In this document: positions 8,613-20,689 of the stretch, piece by piece
Position numbering within the stretch: the first letter of the stretch is position 1
Layout of the letters: each line of letters opens with the position of its first letter
Assembly (NCBI RefSeq): GCF_000372885.1
Contig: NZ_KB889967.1
Span: 3,237,430 to 3,301,429, forward strand
Source of the DNA: Methyloversatilis thermotolerans
GTDB taxonomy: Bacteria > Pseudomonadota > Gammaproteobacteria > Burkholderiales > Rhodocyclaceae
Length of the DNA: 64,000 bases
Direction of reading: 5' to 3'
Program-made: the position numbers and the translations under genes
The notes under the pieces: model-generated
What the model was told of the DNA's origin: nothing
Databases searched by the model: none
The model's input: the letters and a program-made list of their open reading frames with translations, nothing else

Positions 8613-9086
8613 GTGAATCTGAACGCAACGCTCATCATCCAGATCGTCGTGTTCCTGACGTTCGTGTGGTTCACGAAGAGCTTCGTGTGGCCCCCGATCG
8701 TCAAGGCTCTCGACGAGCGCGCGAAGAAGATCGCTGACGGACTGGCGGCTGCGGAAAAGGCAAAGACGGATCTGGCCAACGCCGAGAAGAAGTCGATCGA
8801 GGAACTGCGCTCCGCGCGGGAATCCGCGGCCGAACTGCGCTCCGGTGCCGAAAAGCAGGCTGCCAAGCTGCTCGAGGATGCCCGCGCGGAAGCCAACCGC
8901 ATCATCGCCGCAGCGCGCGAAGCGGCCGCTGGCGAGGCGGATGCCGCCGCGCAGAAGGCCAAGGACGCGCTGCGCGATCAGGTCGCCCAGCTGGCCGTGG
9001 CCGGTGCGGAGCGCATCCTGCGCCGCGAGATCAATGCCCAAGTCCACGCCGATCTGCTCGCCAACCTCAAGCAGGAACTGAGCTGA
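8613..9086 (+). CDS. atpF: F0F1 ATP synthase subunit b
   Basis: 157 residues from a GTG start at 8613, which gives the normal N-terminus [17 protein letters not shown]. One N-terminal membrane helix (about 5-25) is followed by a long charged, Ala-rich coiled coil (about 30-140) that forms the peripheral stalk as a dimer. It is the third cistron of the Fo part and ends 4 bp before atpH. Confidence 0.97.
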   Translation: MNLNATLIIQIVVFLTFVWFTKSFVWPPIVKALDERAKKIADGLAAAEKAKTDLANAEKKSIEELRSARESAAELRSGAEKQAAKLLEDARAEANRIIAAAREAAAGEADAAAQKAKDALRDQVAQLAVAGAERILRREINAQVHADLLANLKQELS

Positions 9087-9090
9087 CATC

Positions 9091-9627
9091 ATGGCCGAGA
9101 ACGTCACCATCGCGCGACCCTACGCCGAAGCCGCGTTCCAGCTTGCCCGTGACGCGGGCAAGCTGCCGGCCTGGGAAGATGCGCTTGGCCGCATGGCGGC
9201 CGCCGCATCCGAACCGGCATTGAAGCAGCTGCTGGCGGATCCGATCCGTACCTCGACCGACCGTGGCTTCCTTTTCCTCGTCGCCGTGCCCGGCGAACTG
9301 ACCGACGAGCACCGCAGTTTCGCCCGCCTGCTCGCGCAGAATGGCCGTCTGGCCATCCTGCCGGAAATCTTCCAGCTCTTCGTCGAGCTGAAGAACGAGC
9401 ATGAGCGCGCCGCCGTCGCCCGCATCAGTTCTGCCTTCCCGATGGACGATGCCACCGTGTCGCGCCTGCTGGCCGACCTGGAGCCGCGATTCCGGTGCAA
9501 GCTGCAGGCCGAGGTCACGCTCGACCCCGAGCTGATCGGCGGCGTGAAGGTTGCGGTCGGTGACGAAGTGATCGATGCCTCGGTCCGCGGCAAGCTTGCC
9601 GCGATGGCCACTGCGCTACAGAACTAG
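9091..9627 (+). CDS. atpH: F0F1 ATP synthase subunit delta
   Basis: 178 residues, the usual length. The N-terminus [19 protein letters not shown] is the family's conserved helix that binds subunit alpha. The C-terminal part [24 protein letters not shown] is the OSCP/delta signature region. It links the b-dimer stalk to the top of F1. It lies 4 bp after atpF and 10 bp before atpA. Confidence 0.97.
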   Translation: MAENVTIARPYAEAAFQLARDAGKLPAWEDALGRMAAAASEPALKQLLADPIRTSTDRGFLFLVAVPGELTDEHRSFARLLAQNGRLAILPEIFQLFVELKNEHERAAVARISSAFPMDDATVSRLLADLEPRFRCKLQAEVTLDPELIGGVKVAVGDEVIDASVRGKLAAMATALQN

Positions 9628-9637
9628 GAGTTTTTTG

Positions 9638-11176
<1,539 letters not shown>

Positions 11177-11196
11177 AGCGCGGACGGAGATAAGCC

Positions 11197-12066
11197 ATGG
11201 CCAGCGGAAAAGAGATCCGTTCCAAGATCAAGAGCGTGCAAAACACGAAGAAGATCACCAAGGCGATGGAGATGGTGGCCGCATCCAAGATGCGCAAGGC
11301 GCAGGACAGGATGCGGGCTGCCCGGCCCTACGCCGAAACGATCCGCCGTCTTGCTGCCAATCTGTCTGCCGCAACGATCAGCGATTACAAGCACCCCTTC
11401 CTCGCCACGGTCGGTCAGATCAAGCGCGTGGGTGTCATCGTCGTCACGACCGACAAGGGTCTGTGCGGCGGCATGAATACCAACGTGCTGCGTCTCGCGA
11501 CCAACACGATGAAGGAATGGGAAGCCAAGGGCGCCACCGAGGTTCGCGTTGCCGCGATCGGCAACAAGGGTCTGGGCTTCATGCAGCGCATCGGCGCCAA
11601 GGTCGTGTCGCAGGTCACCCAGCTGGGTGACACGCCGCATCTGGAAAAGCTGATCGGACCGGTCAAGGTCATGATCGACGCCTTCCAGTCCGGCGAACTC
11701 GACGCGGTGTACCTGTCCTTCACCCGTTTCATCAACACGATGAAGCAGGAAGCCGTGCTGGAGCAGTTGCTGCCGCTGACCGGTGATCGCCTGGGCACGC
11801 CGGAAGGCACCTGGGACTACCTGTATGAGCCGGACGCGCAGACCGTGATCGACGACCTGCTCGTGCGCTATGTCGAGGCGCTGGTGTACCAGTCGGTCGC
11901 CGAGAACATGGCGTCGGAACAGAGCGCCCGCATGGTGGCGATGAAGTCCGCTTCCGACAACGCAGGCAATGTGATCGGTGAGCTGCAGCTGGTCTACAAC
12001 AAGACCCGTCAGGCGGCGATCACCAAGGAGCTGGCGGAAATCGTCGGCGGTGCTGCGGCAGTCTGA
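11197..12066 (+). CDS. atpG: F0F1 ATP synthase subunit gamma
   Basis: 289 residues, the central rotor shaft. The N-terminal helix [20 protein letters not shown] and the C-terminal helix ([29 protein letters not shown]) are the conserved coiled-coil pair that sits inside the alpha3beta3 hexamer. [15 protein letters not shown] is the Rossmann-like domain signature. Position between atpA and atpD is standard. Confidence 0.97.
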   Translation: MASGKEIRSKIKSVQNTKKITKAMEMVAASKMRKAQDRMRAARPYAETIRRLAANLSAATISDYKHPFLATVGQIKRVGVIVVTTDKGLCGGMNTNVLRLATNTMKEWEAKGATEVRVAAIGNKGLGFMQRIGAKVVSQVTQLGDTPHLEKLIGPVKVMIDAFQSGELDAVYLSFTRFINTMKQEAVLEQLLPLTGDRLGTPEGTWDYLYEPDAQTVIDDLLVRYVEALVYQSVAENMASEQSARMVAMKSASDNAGNVIGELQLVYNKTRQAAITKELAEIVGGAAAV

Positions 12067-12097
12067 TCGCGCAAACGAATTTTTGTATTGGGGATAG

Positions 12098-13504
<1,407 letters not shown>

Positions 13505-13560
13505 AGCCGGTCACCTGATCCGGTTGTCTCCGGATCAGGTGCCGCTTAGACGGAGTAATC

Positions 13561-13983
13561 ATGGCTATGACCGTACATGTCGACGTCGTCAGCGCGGAAG
13601 AAAAGATCTTTTCCGGACTGGCCGAATTCGTCGCGCTGCCGGGCGAAAGCGGCGAACTGGGCATCCTGCCCGGTCACACGCCTCTGATCACCCGCATCCG
13701 TCCGGGCGAAGTCCGCATCAAGGTGCCCAACCAGGCCACCGATGAGCTGATTTTCGTCGCTGGCGGCCTGCTGGAAGTGCAGCCGGGTCTGGTGACCGTT
13801 CTCGCCGATACCGCGATCCGCGGTCAGGATCTTGACGAAGCGAAGGCCAGCGAGGCCAAGCGTCTGGCCGAAGAGGCCCTGACCAATCGCCAGGCCGGCG
13901 TGGATTACGCAGCGGCCCAGGCGGAACTGGCATCGGCCATCGCCCAGCTTGCGGCAATCCAGAAGCTGCGCAAGCGCCACTGA
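13561..13983 (+). CDS. atpC: F0F1 ATP synthase subunit epsilon
   Basis: 140 residues. The N-terminal beta-sandwich [19 protein letters not shown] contains [12 protein letters not shown]. The C-terminal helical hairpin (about 90-140) is present, so the inhibitory extended conformation is possible. Last gene of the operon; its stop lies 15 bp before a strong terminator. Confidence 0.97.
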   Translation: MAMTVHVDVVSAEEKIFSGLAEFVALPGESGELGILPGHTPLITRIRPGEVRIKVPNQATDELIFVAGGLLEVQPGLVTVLADTAIRGQDLDEAKASEAKRLAEEALTNRQAGVDYAAAQAELASAIAQLAAIQKLRKRH

Positions 13984-13998
13984 TCCAGCGTGACGCAG

Positions 13999-14036
13999 AC
14001 AACAAAAAAGCACGCTCAGGCGTGCTTTTTTGTTGT
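13999..14036. terminator. bidirectional intrinsic terminator between atpC and ubiJ
   Basis: Perfect 17-bp stem with a 4-nt TCAG loop; the inner GCACGC/GCGTGC is flanked by A6 and T6, so a U-tract follows the GC core on both strands. It ends the atp operon (plus strand) and the convergent ubi operon (minus strand, ending at 14061). Confidence 0.93.
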
Positions 14037-14060
14037 CCTTTTCTTTCCTGCTCCGCCTGG

Positions 14061-14630
14061 CTAACGCCTTTCCAGCCGCGATATCCGTTTTTCCAGTCGT
14101 GCCAGGTCGTCTCGCAAGGTGTCGACCCGATCGCTGAAGGTGGACAGCGCGGAAGGACGCAGCAGCAGACCGGCTTCATCCGCGGCATATTCGCCGAGCG
14201 CGGATGCCATGCGTCCGCCCAGATCACGCACGCCGGCGGCGACCTGCGAGGCGGTGCCGACCATGCGTTCAGCCAGCGGGTCGCCGACCACACGGCTGAG
14301 ATCTTCCGCTGCATCCCAGCGCAGGGTTTTCAGCACCTGGCCAAGCGACTCGGCCAGCGCGGCATCGCCTTCTATGCGTGCGCCACGGGTGAGGGCACCC
14401 GCCTCATAAGCCTGACGGAACAGTGCGTCGGCCTGCAGACTCAGGATGACCTGAGGCGTGCCGTCGTCGGCCGCGACAAAGCGTCCATCGCCGTCTATCC
14501 GGAAATCCACCGCCAGTCCTCCGGCGGACAGCCGCGCACGCGCGCCCTGATGCCGGGCGAGCCGCGCTGCGGCACCCGGTGTATGCCCTATCAGATGGTT
14601 CAGGATGCGCAGCGCGGCCGTGGCGAGCAT
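14061..14630 (-). CDS. ubiJ: ubiquinone biosynthesis accessory factor UbiJ (SCP2-domain)
   Basis: 189 residues from MLATAALRILNHLIG. The N-terminal SCP2-like lipid-binding domain (about 15-110) includes LARHQGARARLSAG and GRFVAADDGTPQVILSL. The C-terminus ends in a coiled-coil helix DTLRDDLARLEKRISRLERR, as in UbiJ. UbiJ works with UbiK as an accessory factor that presents the hydrophobic quinone intermediates to the Ubi complex. It lies 1 bp after the Tim44-like gene and is the last gene before the convergent terminator; the usual ubiB neighbour is not next to it here. Confidence 0.88.
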   Translation of the reverse strand: MLATAALRILNHLIGHTPGAAARLARHQGARARLSAGGLAVDFRIDGDGRFVAADDGTPQVILSLQADALFRQAYEAGALTRGARIEGDAALAESLGQVLKTLRWDAAEDLSRVVGDPLAERMVGTASQVAAGVRDLGGRMASALGEYAADEAGLLLRPSALSTFSDRVDTLRDDLARLEKRISRLERR

Positions 14631-14631
14631 G

Positions 14632-15534
14632 TCACTGCATCTGCTGGATGCCGGCGACCATCCAGCCGCGGTCGCCCGCCACCGGTTTCGCCAGATGCCA
14701 GACCTCGTCGAAGGCAGACGGCGCCGCATCGGCATCCTCACGGATGAGGCCGTTGAACCGGACGCTGGCGACGTACTGTCCTGCGTCCTCGGCCAGGTCG
14801 AGCAGGGCGGCATCCAGTTGCACGATGTCGAGATGTTGCGACGACGCGCCACGTTCCTGGATCTGCATGCGGATTTCGGCAAACACCTCGGGCATGGTGA
14901 ACTGGCGGATGTCGTCGATATCGCCTTTGTCATGGGCGTCCTGCATCCGCACGAAATTGAGCTTGGCCTGACGCAGGAAACCGTCCACATCGAAATCGGC
15001 CGGGATGGCCGGCGATGCGCTCGTCTGCGGCGCAGCGCCAGCCGCCGGTGCGGCGGATTCGAAGCGGGCCGGGGCTCCGCTGACATTGCCCGCCATCGCG
15101 TAAGGGGAGGTCCGGACCGCATCCGTGCTGCCCGCGCCCGCCTTGCGTGCGGCGAAGAAGCGCCAGGCGATCAGCGCGGCCAGTACCAGCAGACCGATCA
15201 TCATGAAGGATGCCAGTTCCTCGCCGAAGCCCAGATGAGACGCCAGCGCAGCCAGGCCCAGACCGGCGGCGAGCCCGGCCAGCGGCCCCATCCACGAGCG
15301 CTTGGGCGTCTGGGCGCCCGCCGCGGGCGTACCCGGCTGCGCCTGCCGCTGCGCGGCGGCGGCATTCTGCGCAGGCGCCGCCGGCGCCGGTGCGGCGTCA
15401 CGTCGCATGACCGACGAATCGCGCTGGGCGCCGAAGGACTTGCCCCCACCCATGCGCTTGGCCGCTTCCGCGTCCTGGATCGCGCCGGTCAGGGCGACGA
15501 GAACGACGCTCAGCGCGCACAGCATTTTTTTCAT
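14632..15534 (-). CDS. Tim44-like domain protein, exported
   Basis: 300 residues. A signal peptide MKKMLCALSVVLVALTG ends near DAEA. A Gly/Ala/Pro-rich segment follows, then two hydrophobic stretches (MGPLAGLAAGLGLAALASHLG and LASFMMIGLLVLAALIAWRFF, about 105-150), and a C-terminal Tim44 domain (about 195-300: DFDVDGFLRQAKLNFVRMQ, RGWMVAGIQQMQ). Bacterial Tim44-like proteins have an alpha/beta fold related to the lipid-binding mitochondrial Tim44; their role is unsettled. Insertion between ubiE and ubiJ suggests a membrane function linked to quinone synthesis, but this is inference. Confidence 0.85.
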   Translation of the reverse strand: MKKMLCALSVVLVALTGAIQDAEAAKRMGGGKSFGAQRDSSVMRRDAAPAPAAPAQNAAAAQRQAQPGTPAAGAQTPKRSWMGPLAGLAAGLGLAALASHLGFGEELASFMMIGLLVLAALIAWRFFAARKAGAGSTDAVRTSPYAMAGNVSGAPARFESAAPAAGAAPQTSASPAIPADFDVDGFLRQAKLNFVRMQDAHDKGDIDDIRQFTMPEVFAEIRMQIQERGASSQHLDIVQLDAALLDLAEDAGQYVASVRFNGLIREDADAAPSAFDEVWHLAKPVAGDRGWMVAGIQQMQ

Positions 15535-15619
15535 GAAAGAGGTCTCCGCGTTGGAAAAAACGAAAAGTTAGCACACGAATTGAGTCCGGATGCCAAACGG
15601 AGTTCTCAAAAACTCTGTA

Positions 15620-16357
15620 TCAAAGCTTGAAACCGCGATGCAGCGCCACGACTCCGGCGCTGAGATTGAAGTACTCGACCCGGCCGAGACCCGCGTCGCG
15701 CATCATGCCGGCCAGCGTTTCCTGGTCGGGATGCATGCGTATCGATTCGGCCAGATAGCGGTAACTGGCTTCGTCGTTCGCGACACGACGGCCCAGCCAG
15801 GGCAGCACCTTGAACGAATAGAGGTCGTAGGCCTTCTCCAGCGGCCGGGCCACACGCGAGAATTCGAGCACCAGCGCGCGACCGCCCGGCTTGAGCACGC
15901 GCCGGAACTCGGTCAGTGCGCGATCCTTGTGCGTCATGTTGCGCAAACCGAAAGCAACCGTCACGCAGTCGAAGTGGTTGTCCGGAAAAGGCAGCTTCTC
16001 GGCATCGCACAGCAGGCTGGGCAGCACCAGCCCGGCGTCGCGCAGGCGGTCGCGACCGGCGCTCAGCATGTCCGGATTGATGTCGGTGTGCCAGACCTCG
16101 CCGCTGCTGCCGGCGCGCCGTGCATGGGCGACGGTGAGATCGCCGGTGCCGGCGGCCACGTCGAGCACGCGATGGCCCGGCCTCACACCGGCCATCTGGA
16201 TGGCGAACGCCTTCCACGCGCGATGCAGGCCCATGGACATGAGGTCATTCATGACGTCGTAGCGGCGTGCTACCGACGAAAACACGCCGGCCACGCGCTG
16301 TGCCTTGGCGGTCTCGTCTACCCGTTCAAAACCGAAATCGGTGGTGTTGTCGCTCAT
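15620..16357 (-). CDS. ubiE: 2-methoxy-6-polyprenyl-1,4-benzoquinol methylase / demethylmenaquinone methyltransferase
   Basis: 245 residues from [15 protein letters not shown]. Start 16357 was chosen over the ATG two codons upstream because GAG sits 6 bp before it. SAM-dependent C-methyltransferase of quinone synthesis. Motif I is [12 protein letters not shown]; the UbiE signatures are [17 protein letters not shown] and [20 protein letters not shown]. The C-terminus [13 protein letters not shown] is typical. It follows DUF971 by a few bases, an order common in betaproteobacteria. Confidence 0.96.
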   Translation of the reverse strand: MSDNTTDFGFERVDETAKAQRVAGVFSSVARRYDVMNDLMSMGLHRAWKAFAIQMAGVRPGHRVLDVAAGTGDLTVAHARRAGSSGEVWHTDINPDMLSAGRDRLRDAGLVLPSLLCDAEKLPFPDNHFDCVTVAFGLRNMTHKDRALTEFRRVLKPGGRALVLEFSRVARPLEKAYDLYSFKVLPWLGRRVANDEASYRYLAESIRMHPDQETLAGMMRDAGLGRVEYFNLSAGVVALHRGFKL

Positions 16358-16364
16358 CGTCATC

Positions 16365-16805
16365 TCAGTGATGGTGGCCGCAACCGCCGCCGCAGCCGTC
16401 CGCGCCCCGCTGCGCCTGCGGAACGCTCTGGTCGGCGTCACGACTGGCGCCGGCAGCCGTCAGCCGCATCAGATAGTCGTCCCACAGCGCGATCTGGTGT
16501 TCGCCCAGCATGTACAGGTAATCCCACGAATAGATGCCGCTGTCGTGGCCATCGGAAAACACCGGCTTGATGGCGTAGCTGCCGACCGGTTCGACGCGCA
16601 CGATATCGATGTCGCGCTTGCCCACCTGCAGTGTTTCCTGTCCCGGCCCATGGCCGCGCACCTCGGCCGACGGCGAGCACACGCGCAGAAACTCGAATGT
16701 GAAGGTGAAACTGCGGCCGTTGTCGAAGCTCACCTGCATCTGTCGGGATTTCTGCTGCACCGTGATTTCGGTGGGGATGGGGGTGTCCTTGTCCAGTCCA
16801 GCCAT
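16365..16805 (-). CDS. DUF971 (gamma-butyrobetaine hydroxylase-like N-terminal) protein with Cys/His-rich tail
   Basis: 146 residues from [16 protein letters not shown], preceded by AGGAGTGCAGGAC; the longer reading is not conserved. The DUF971 domain covers most of the protein: [42 protein letters not shown]. This small zinc-ribbon-like fold is also found at the N-terminus of gamma-butyrobetaine hydroxylases and in ApbC/Mrp-linked proteins. The C-terminus ends [13 protein letters not shown], a candidate metal-binding tail. It is the first gene of the ubiE-Tim44-ubiJ operon and diverges from phoB. Confidence 0.88.
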   Translation of the reverse strand: MAGLDKDTPIPTEITVQQKSRQMQVSFDNGRSFTFTFEFLRVCSPSAEVRGHGPGQETLQVGKRDIDIVRVEPVGSYAIKPVFSDGHDSGIYSWDYLYMLGEHQIALWDDYLMRLTAAGASRDADQSVPQAQRGADGCGGGCGHHH

Positions 16806-16867
16806 GTCCTGCACTCCTCGAATGGAAACCGAATGATACCCCTCGCGCCTCGCATGAAACGGCGGCA

Positions 16868-16885
16868 TGCCGTCACCAAACCGTC
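16868..16885 (+). promoter_or_regulatory. Pho box in front of phoB
   Basis: Direct repeat CCGTCAC-CAAA-CCGTCAC, two 7-bp half-sites with 11-bp spacing, matching the enterobacterial CTGTCAT-(4 bp)-CTGTCAT PhoB site. A -10-like TAGACT lies at 16896-16901, exactly 10 bp downstream, where a PhoB-activated promoter would have it, and no good -35 is present. Autoactivation of phoBR is the natural reading. The site also lies 63 bp upstream of the divergent DUF971-ubiE operon. Confidence 0.85.
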
Positions 16886-16937
16886 ACCTTGCTGAAATAG
16901 ACTGTGTCGTGTTCACGTCATCCAACCTTGCACAGAC

Positions 16938-17627
16938 ATGGCCCGCATTCTCATCGTCGAAGACGAACCCTCCATCCAGGAGCTGATCGGTGTCACGCTG
17001 ACGCGTACCGGTCACGATCCGCTCCGCGCGAACGATGCGGAAAGCGCGCTCAAGCTGATGCAGGCCGAACTGCCCGATCTCGTGCTGCTGGACTGGATGT
17101 TGCCCGGGCAGAGCGGCGTCGATCTGGCACGCAGACTGCGTGCCGACGACCGTACCCGCAGCGTGCCCATCATCATGCTCACCGCGCGCGGCGATGAACA
17201 ATCCAAGGTGACCGGGCTGGAAACCGGCGCCGACGACTATGTCACCAAGCCCTTCTCTCCACGCGAACTGGCGGCCCGCATCAAGGCGGTACTGCGCCGC
17301 CAGAAGCCGCAGGCGACCGAGGATCCGGTGGAGATCGAGGGGCTGCGCCTCGATCCGGCGACGCATCGCGTCACCGCCAACGGCCAGGCCGTGGTGCTGG
17401 GCCCGACCGAGTTCCGGCTGCTGCACTTCTTCATGACCCACGCCGAACGTGTGCACTCGCGTGCCCAGTTGCTCGACAGCGTCTGGGGCGACCATGTGTT
17501 CGTCGAGGAGCGCACGGTCGATGTACACATCCGCCGCCTGCGTGGCGCGCTGGAAGCGAGCGGGCACGACGCGCTGATACAGACCGTGCGCGGCAGTGGC
17601 TATCGACTGTCCGCGCAGAAGGAATGA
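16938..17627 (+). CDS. phoB: phosphate regulon response regulator PhoB
   Basis: 229 residues. The receiver domain (1-120) starts MARILIVEDEPSIQELI and carries the acceptor Asp in DLVLLDWMLPGQSG (D52), with K in DDYVTKPFSPREL. The C-terminal OmpR-type winged helix (about 130-228) includes LGPTEFRLLHFFMTHAERVHSR and VDVHIRRLRGALE. DWMLPGQSG and the paired phoR make PhoB the best call among OmpR-family regulators. A Pho box lies upstream. Confidence 0.94.
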   Translation: MARILIVEDEPSIQELIGVTLTRTGHDPLRANDAESALKLMQAELPDLVLLDWMLPGQSGVDLARRLRADDRTRSVPIIMLTARGDEQSKVTGLETGADDYVTKPFSPRELAARIKAVLRRQKPQATEDPVEIEGLRLDPATHRVTANGQAVVLGPTEFRLLHFFMTHAERVHSRAQLLDSVWGDHVFVEERTVDVHIRRLRGALEASGHDALIQTVRGSGYRLSAQKE

Positions 17628-17743
17628 GGCGCACGGCAGGACGCCAGCGCCGCGTGCGCGCATAATTTCCCGTGCTCCGACAGGCGCCGGCGCGGGACCG
17701 CCGCCGGTTGCAAAGCCCTTGCTGACTTCCTCATCTGCCTCGA

Positions 17744-19075
17744 ATGCGTGAATTCTGGATCCGTGCCGTTGGCCGCTGCATCGTATTGCTGCTGGGCCTG
17801 CTGTTCGGTTACGCAGTCAATGCCCTGGTACCGGCACTGGTGATCGCCTGTCTGGTGCTGTTGTTCGGCAGCCTGCGCGACCAGTACGAAATCGTGCGCT
17901 TCGACCGCTGGCTCAGTTCCACGAGCGAAGGCGAGGAGGTCCCCGATGGGGCCGGGCAGTGGGAGTTCCTGTTTGCCAAGCTGGCGCGTCGCGAGCGCAC
18001 GGCCCGCCAGTTGCGCGAGGACTTGCGCAGCCGGCTCGAGCGCATGCGCGAAGCCAGCCGTGCCATGCCCGATGGTGCGCTCATCATGTCGCGCGACGAA
18101 CTGATCGAATGGCTGAACCCCAAGGCGGAGGAGCATCTGGGGCTGGATGGCCGGCGCGACCTGGGCATGCCGGTGCTCAATCTGCTGCGTCAGCCGGAGT
18201 TCTCCGCCTACCTGGAATCGGGCGAGTACAGCGAACCGCTCACCATGCCCTCGCCGCGACATCCCGGGCGCACGCTGCAACTGCTGGTGGTGCCCTTCGG
18301 CGACGACCAGCGGCTGTTGCTCACGCGCGATGTCACCCAGCTCGAGAAGCTCGAAACCATGCGGCGCGATTTTGTCGCCAACGTGTCGCACGAAATGAAG
18401 ACGCCGCTCACCGTCATCCACGGTTTCCTGGAAACGCTGGAGGACGGCCTGCAGGACCTGCCGCCCGAACAGTCGCTGTCCTTCATCCGCATGGCACAGC
18501 AGCAATCGATACGGATGCAGCGCCTGGTCGATGACCTGCTGACGCTGTCCGCGCTGGAGACCGACACGCCGGCGCAGGAGGAGGTGGTCGACATGCGAAA
18601 TCTGCTGGACGTGATCGCAGTCGAAACGCGGGCGCTGTCCTCCGGCCGGCATACCGTGTCGCTGCAGGTCGATGGCGCGCCGGGAGGGCTGTTGGCCTGC
18701 GCGCGCGACCTGCGCAGTGCGCTGGGCAATCTGGCGAGCAATGCGGTGCGCTATACCCCGGATGGAGGCCGCGTCACGCTGCGTTGGCACATCGAACCGG
18801 ATGGCGGCGGGATGTTCTCGGTATCGGACAACGGTATCGGCATCGCCGCGCAGCATATTCCCCGGCTCACCGAGCGCTTCTATCGCGTCGATCGCGGTCG
18901 ATCGCGCGAGACTGGCGGCACCGGCCTCGGTCTGGCCATCGTGAAGCACGTACTGGAACGCCACCAGGCGACACTCCATGTAGAGAGCCAACCGGGCGTG
19001 GGCAGCACCTTCACGGTGCGTTTTCCGCCGCTGCGCACGCGCAGGCAGCCCGAACCTGCTCTGGCCGGAGGGTGA
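17744..19075 (+). CDS. phoR: phosphate regulon sensor histidine kinase PhoR
   Basis: 443 residues. Two N-terminal membrane segments (about 5-45) have almost no periplasmic loop, as in PhoR. A PAS domain follows (about 95-200, PDGALIMSRDELIEWLNPKAEEHLGL). HisKA has the phospho-acceptor in FVANVSHEMKTPLTVIHG (H216); the HATPase domain has N in LASNAVRYTPDGG, then SDNGIGIAAQHIPRLTERFY and GTGLGLAIVKHVLERH. It lies 116 bp after phoB. No pst or phoU gene is adjacent; the next genes are convergent. Confidence 0.93.
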   Translation: MREFWIRAVGRCIVLLLGLLFGYAVNALVPALVIACLVLLFGSLRDQYEIVRFDRWLSSTSEGEEVPDGAGQWEFLFAKLARRERTARQLREDLRSRLERMREASRAMPDGALIMSRDELIEWLNPKAEEHLGLDGRRDLGMPVLNLLRQPEFSAYLESGEYSEPLTMPSPRHPGRTLQLLVVPFGDDQRLLLTRDVTQLEKLETMRRDFVANVSHEMKTPLTVIHGFLETLEDGLQDLPPEQSLSFIRMAQQQSIRMQRLVDDLLTLSALETDTPAQEEVVDMRNLLDVIAVETRALSSGRHTVSLQVDGAPGGLLACARDLRSALGNLASNAVRYTPDGGRVTLRWHIEPDGGGMFSVSDNGIGIAAQHIPRLTERFYRVDRGRSRETGGTGLGLAIVKHVLERHQATLHVESQPGVGSTFTVRFPPLRTRRQPEPALAGG

Positions 19076-19084
19076 GCGGACGCA

Positions 19085-20689
19085 TCAGGCGGGCGCCGCG
19101 GCATCGGCGAAGGTGATGCGCTCATAATTGATCCCGAAGCTGTGCAGTGCATGCAGTCTCAGGCGCCGCAGGCGGCCGGTCATGAACACTTCCATCACGC
19201 GTTCCGGGATGAAGCTGCCGCGCGGCAGCACCAGCGTGGCGTCCTCGCCCATCAGCGGGACCGCCGGCAGCACGAAGGCGCGCGCGAAGCGCTCGGCCGC
19301 CTGCCCCTCTTCCGGCATCGGGCGCGCAGCCACGGCGCGCGGCACCCCGGGCAGTACGTAAAGCCCGGTACTCAGCCTTCCATCGTGGTCATACATGAGC
19401 CAGGACACGCGGGCCAGGCGCCAGTGTTCGGCGTCAGGGCCGAACACGGCCAGCATCTGCGAATATTCGATGGCCGGTGCATCGGCCGGCGCGAGCAGGC
19501 GGTAGCCCATCACGCTGTGATCCAGCATGGTCCAGCGCTGTGCAGGATAGCGGGCACGCGCGCCGGCCTGGCGCAGCACCAGGCCGCCCCCTTCGGTGGC
19601 ACGTTCGCCGAAGGTGGCGATGTCGAGGAAGTCGCTGTGGCTGTAGACGCGCGCTGCCGGTGGCTGCACGAATTCCTCGCCGGCGATGAAGTAGTGCATC
19701 GCCTCGGTCGTGAGCGCAATGTCGATGTCCCCGCTCCCCTGCCTGCGCTGCACGCGGCGCGGATTGGCGGCATGACACCATGGCTTGTACAGGTTGAGCA
19801 GCAGGCGGCCGGCCGACACCGGATGACAATCGGCACCCAGTCCGAGCGTTTCGGGCGACAGGCCCTTCTTCAGACCGGCGATCACGCGTTCGATCTCGTT
19901 GGCCAGCCGCGATGCGCCGAGCCGGCGCAGATGCGGCGTGCGCTGGAAAACTTCCAGCGGTTTGGCGCCGCAGTCCTGGTTCAGGTCCACCGCATAGGTC
20001 CGGGCATCGGTGCCGCCGAACACCGGCATGATTTCGGTCAGGCCGGCATACTGGTCTGACCAGCGGCACACCCACTCGAATTCGCGTGGACTGCGCCCGT
20101 AGGGATTGGCCAGATCGACCAGCAGCACCGTGCAGTAGGCCTCCGCTGCGCTTTGCGGGTGGCCGCCTTCCTTCAGGCTGTCCGCCACCGGCTGCAGCGC
20201 CAGCCCCCATTCCTCGGCGCTGCCGTAGTAGCCGTGCAGATCCAGCCACAGTCCGCGCGGCGGCGCGCGGCGTGCACGGAAGTACTCCAGCACGGCGCGG
20301 CCCGCATACAGCACGCAGCGCTGGCACACCAGCGCCAGCCGGCCGTCGTCCAGCGGCAGCGCACCGGCATTCTCGGCAGCCTGTGCGTAGGCCTGCGCCA
20401 TGGCCAGCCAGAGTGCGACCACCTGACGCAATACGGCGTCCTCGCTGCCGCCCGGAGCGACCGGCCGGCTGCTGTAGCGCTTGCCCAGGCTTTCCTGAAG
20501 GAAATGCATGGGTGCGCGCATCGCTTCCAGGACCGACAGATAGTCGACGCTGGCGGGCGAAGTCTGGCGCAAGCCGTACAACATGCGAGTAAGTGTGTCG
20601 CGCACACGCGGCACATTGGTCAGCGGCAGTTCGGCGATCAAGGTCATGCATTGCGCCGCGTCGCGGTAATTCAGTGTGGGTGCGCTCAT
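19085..20689 (-). CDS. PilZ-motif protein with large N-terminal helical region (second of a paralogous pair)
   Basis: 534 residues. The N-terminal two thirds are helical and unassigned. The C-terminal third shows the two halves of a PilZ c-di-GMP binding site: RRVQRR (311-316, RxxxR) and DHSVMG (390-395, DxSxxG), separated by an unusually long insert of about 75 residues, then strands ending RLSTGLYVLPGVPRAVAARP. It is clearly homologous to the preceding gene: both share LANPYGRSPREFEWVCRW / VASPFGLNHRQLKILFRW, a VDLN segment and the DxSxxG region. The ATG overlaps the stop of that gene (ATGA). PilZ assignment is from motif reading. Confidence 0.72.
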   Translation of the reverse strand: MSAPTLNYRDAAQCMTLIAELPLTNVPRVRDTLTRMLYGLRQTSPASVDYLSVLEAMRAPMHFLQESLGKRYSSRPVAPGGSEDAVLRQVVALWLAMAQAYAQAAENAGALPLDDGRLALVCQRCVLYAGRAVLEYFRARRAPPRGLWLDLHGYYGSAEEWGLALQPVADSLKEGGHPQSAAEAYCTVLLVDLANPYGRSPREFEWVCRWSDQYAGLTEIMPVFGGTDARTYAVDLNQDCGAKPLEVFQRTPHLRRLGASRLANEIERVIAGLKKGLSPETLGLGADCHPVSAGRLLLNLYKPWCHAANPRRVQRRQGSGDIDIALTTEAMHYFIAGEEFVQPPAARVYSHSDFLDIATFGERATEGGGLVLRQAGARARYPAQRWTMLDHSVMGYRLLAPADAPAIEYSQMLAVFGPDAEHWRLARVSWLMYDHDGRLSTGLYVLPGVPRAVAARPMPEEGQAAERFARAFVLPAVPLMGEDATLVLPRGSFIPERVMEVFMTGRLRRLRLHALHSFGINYERITFADAAAPA

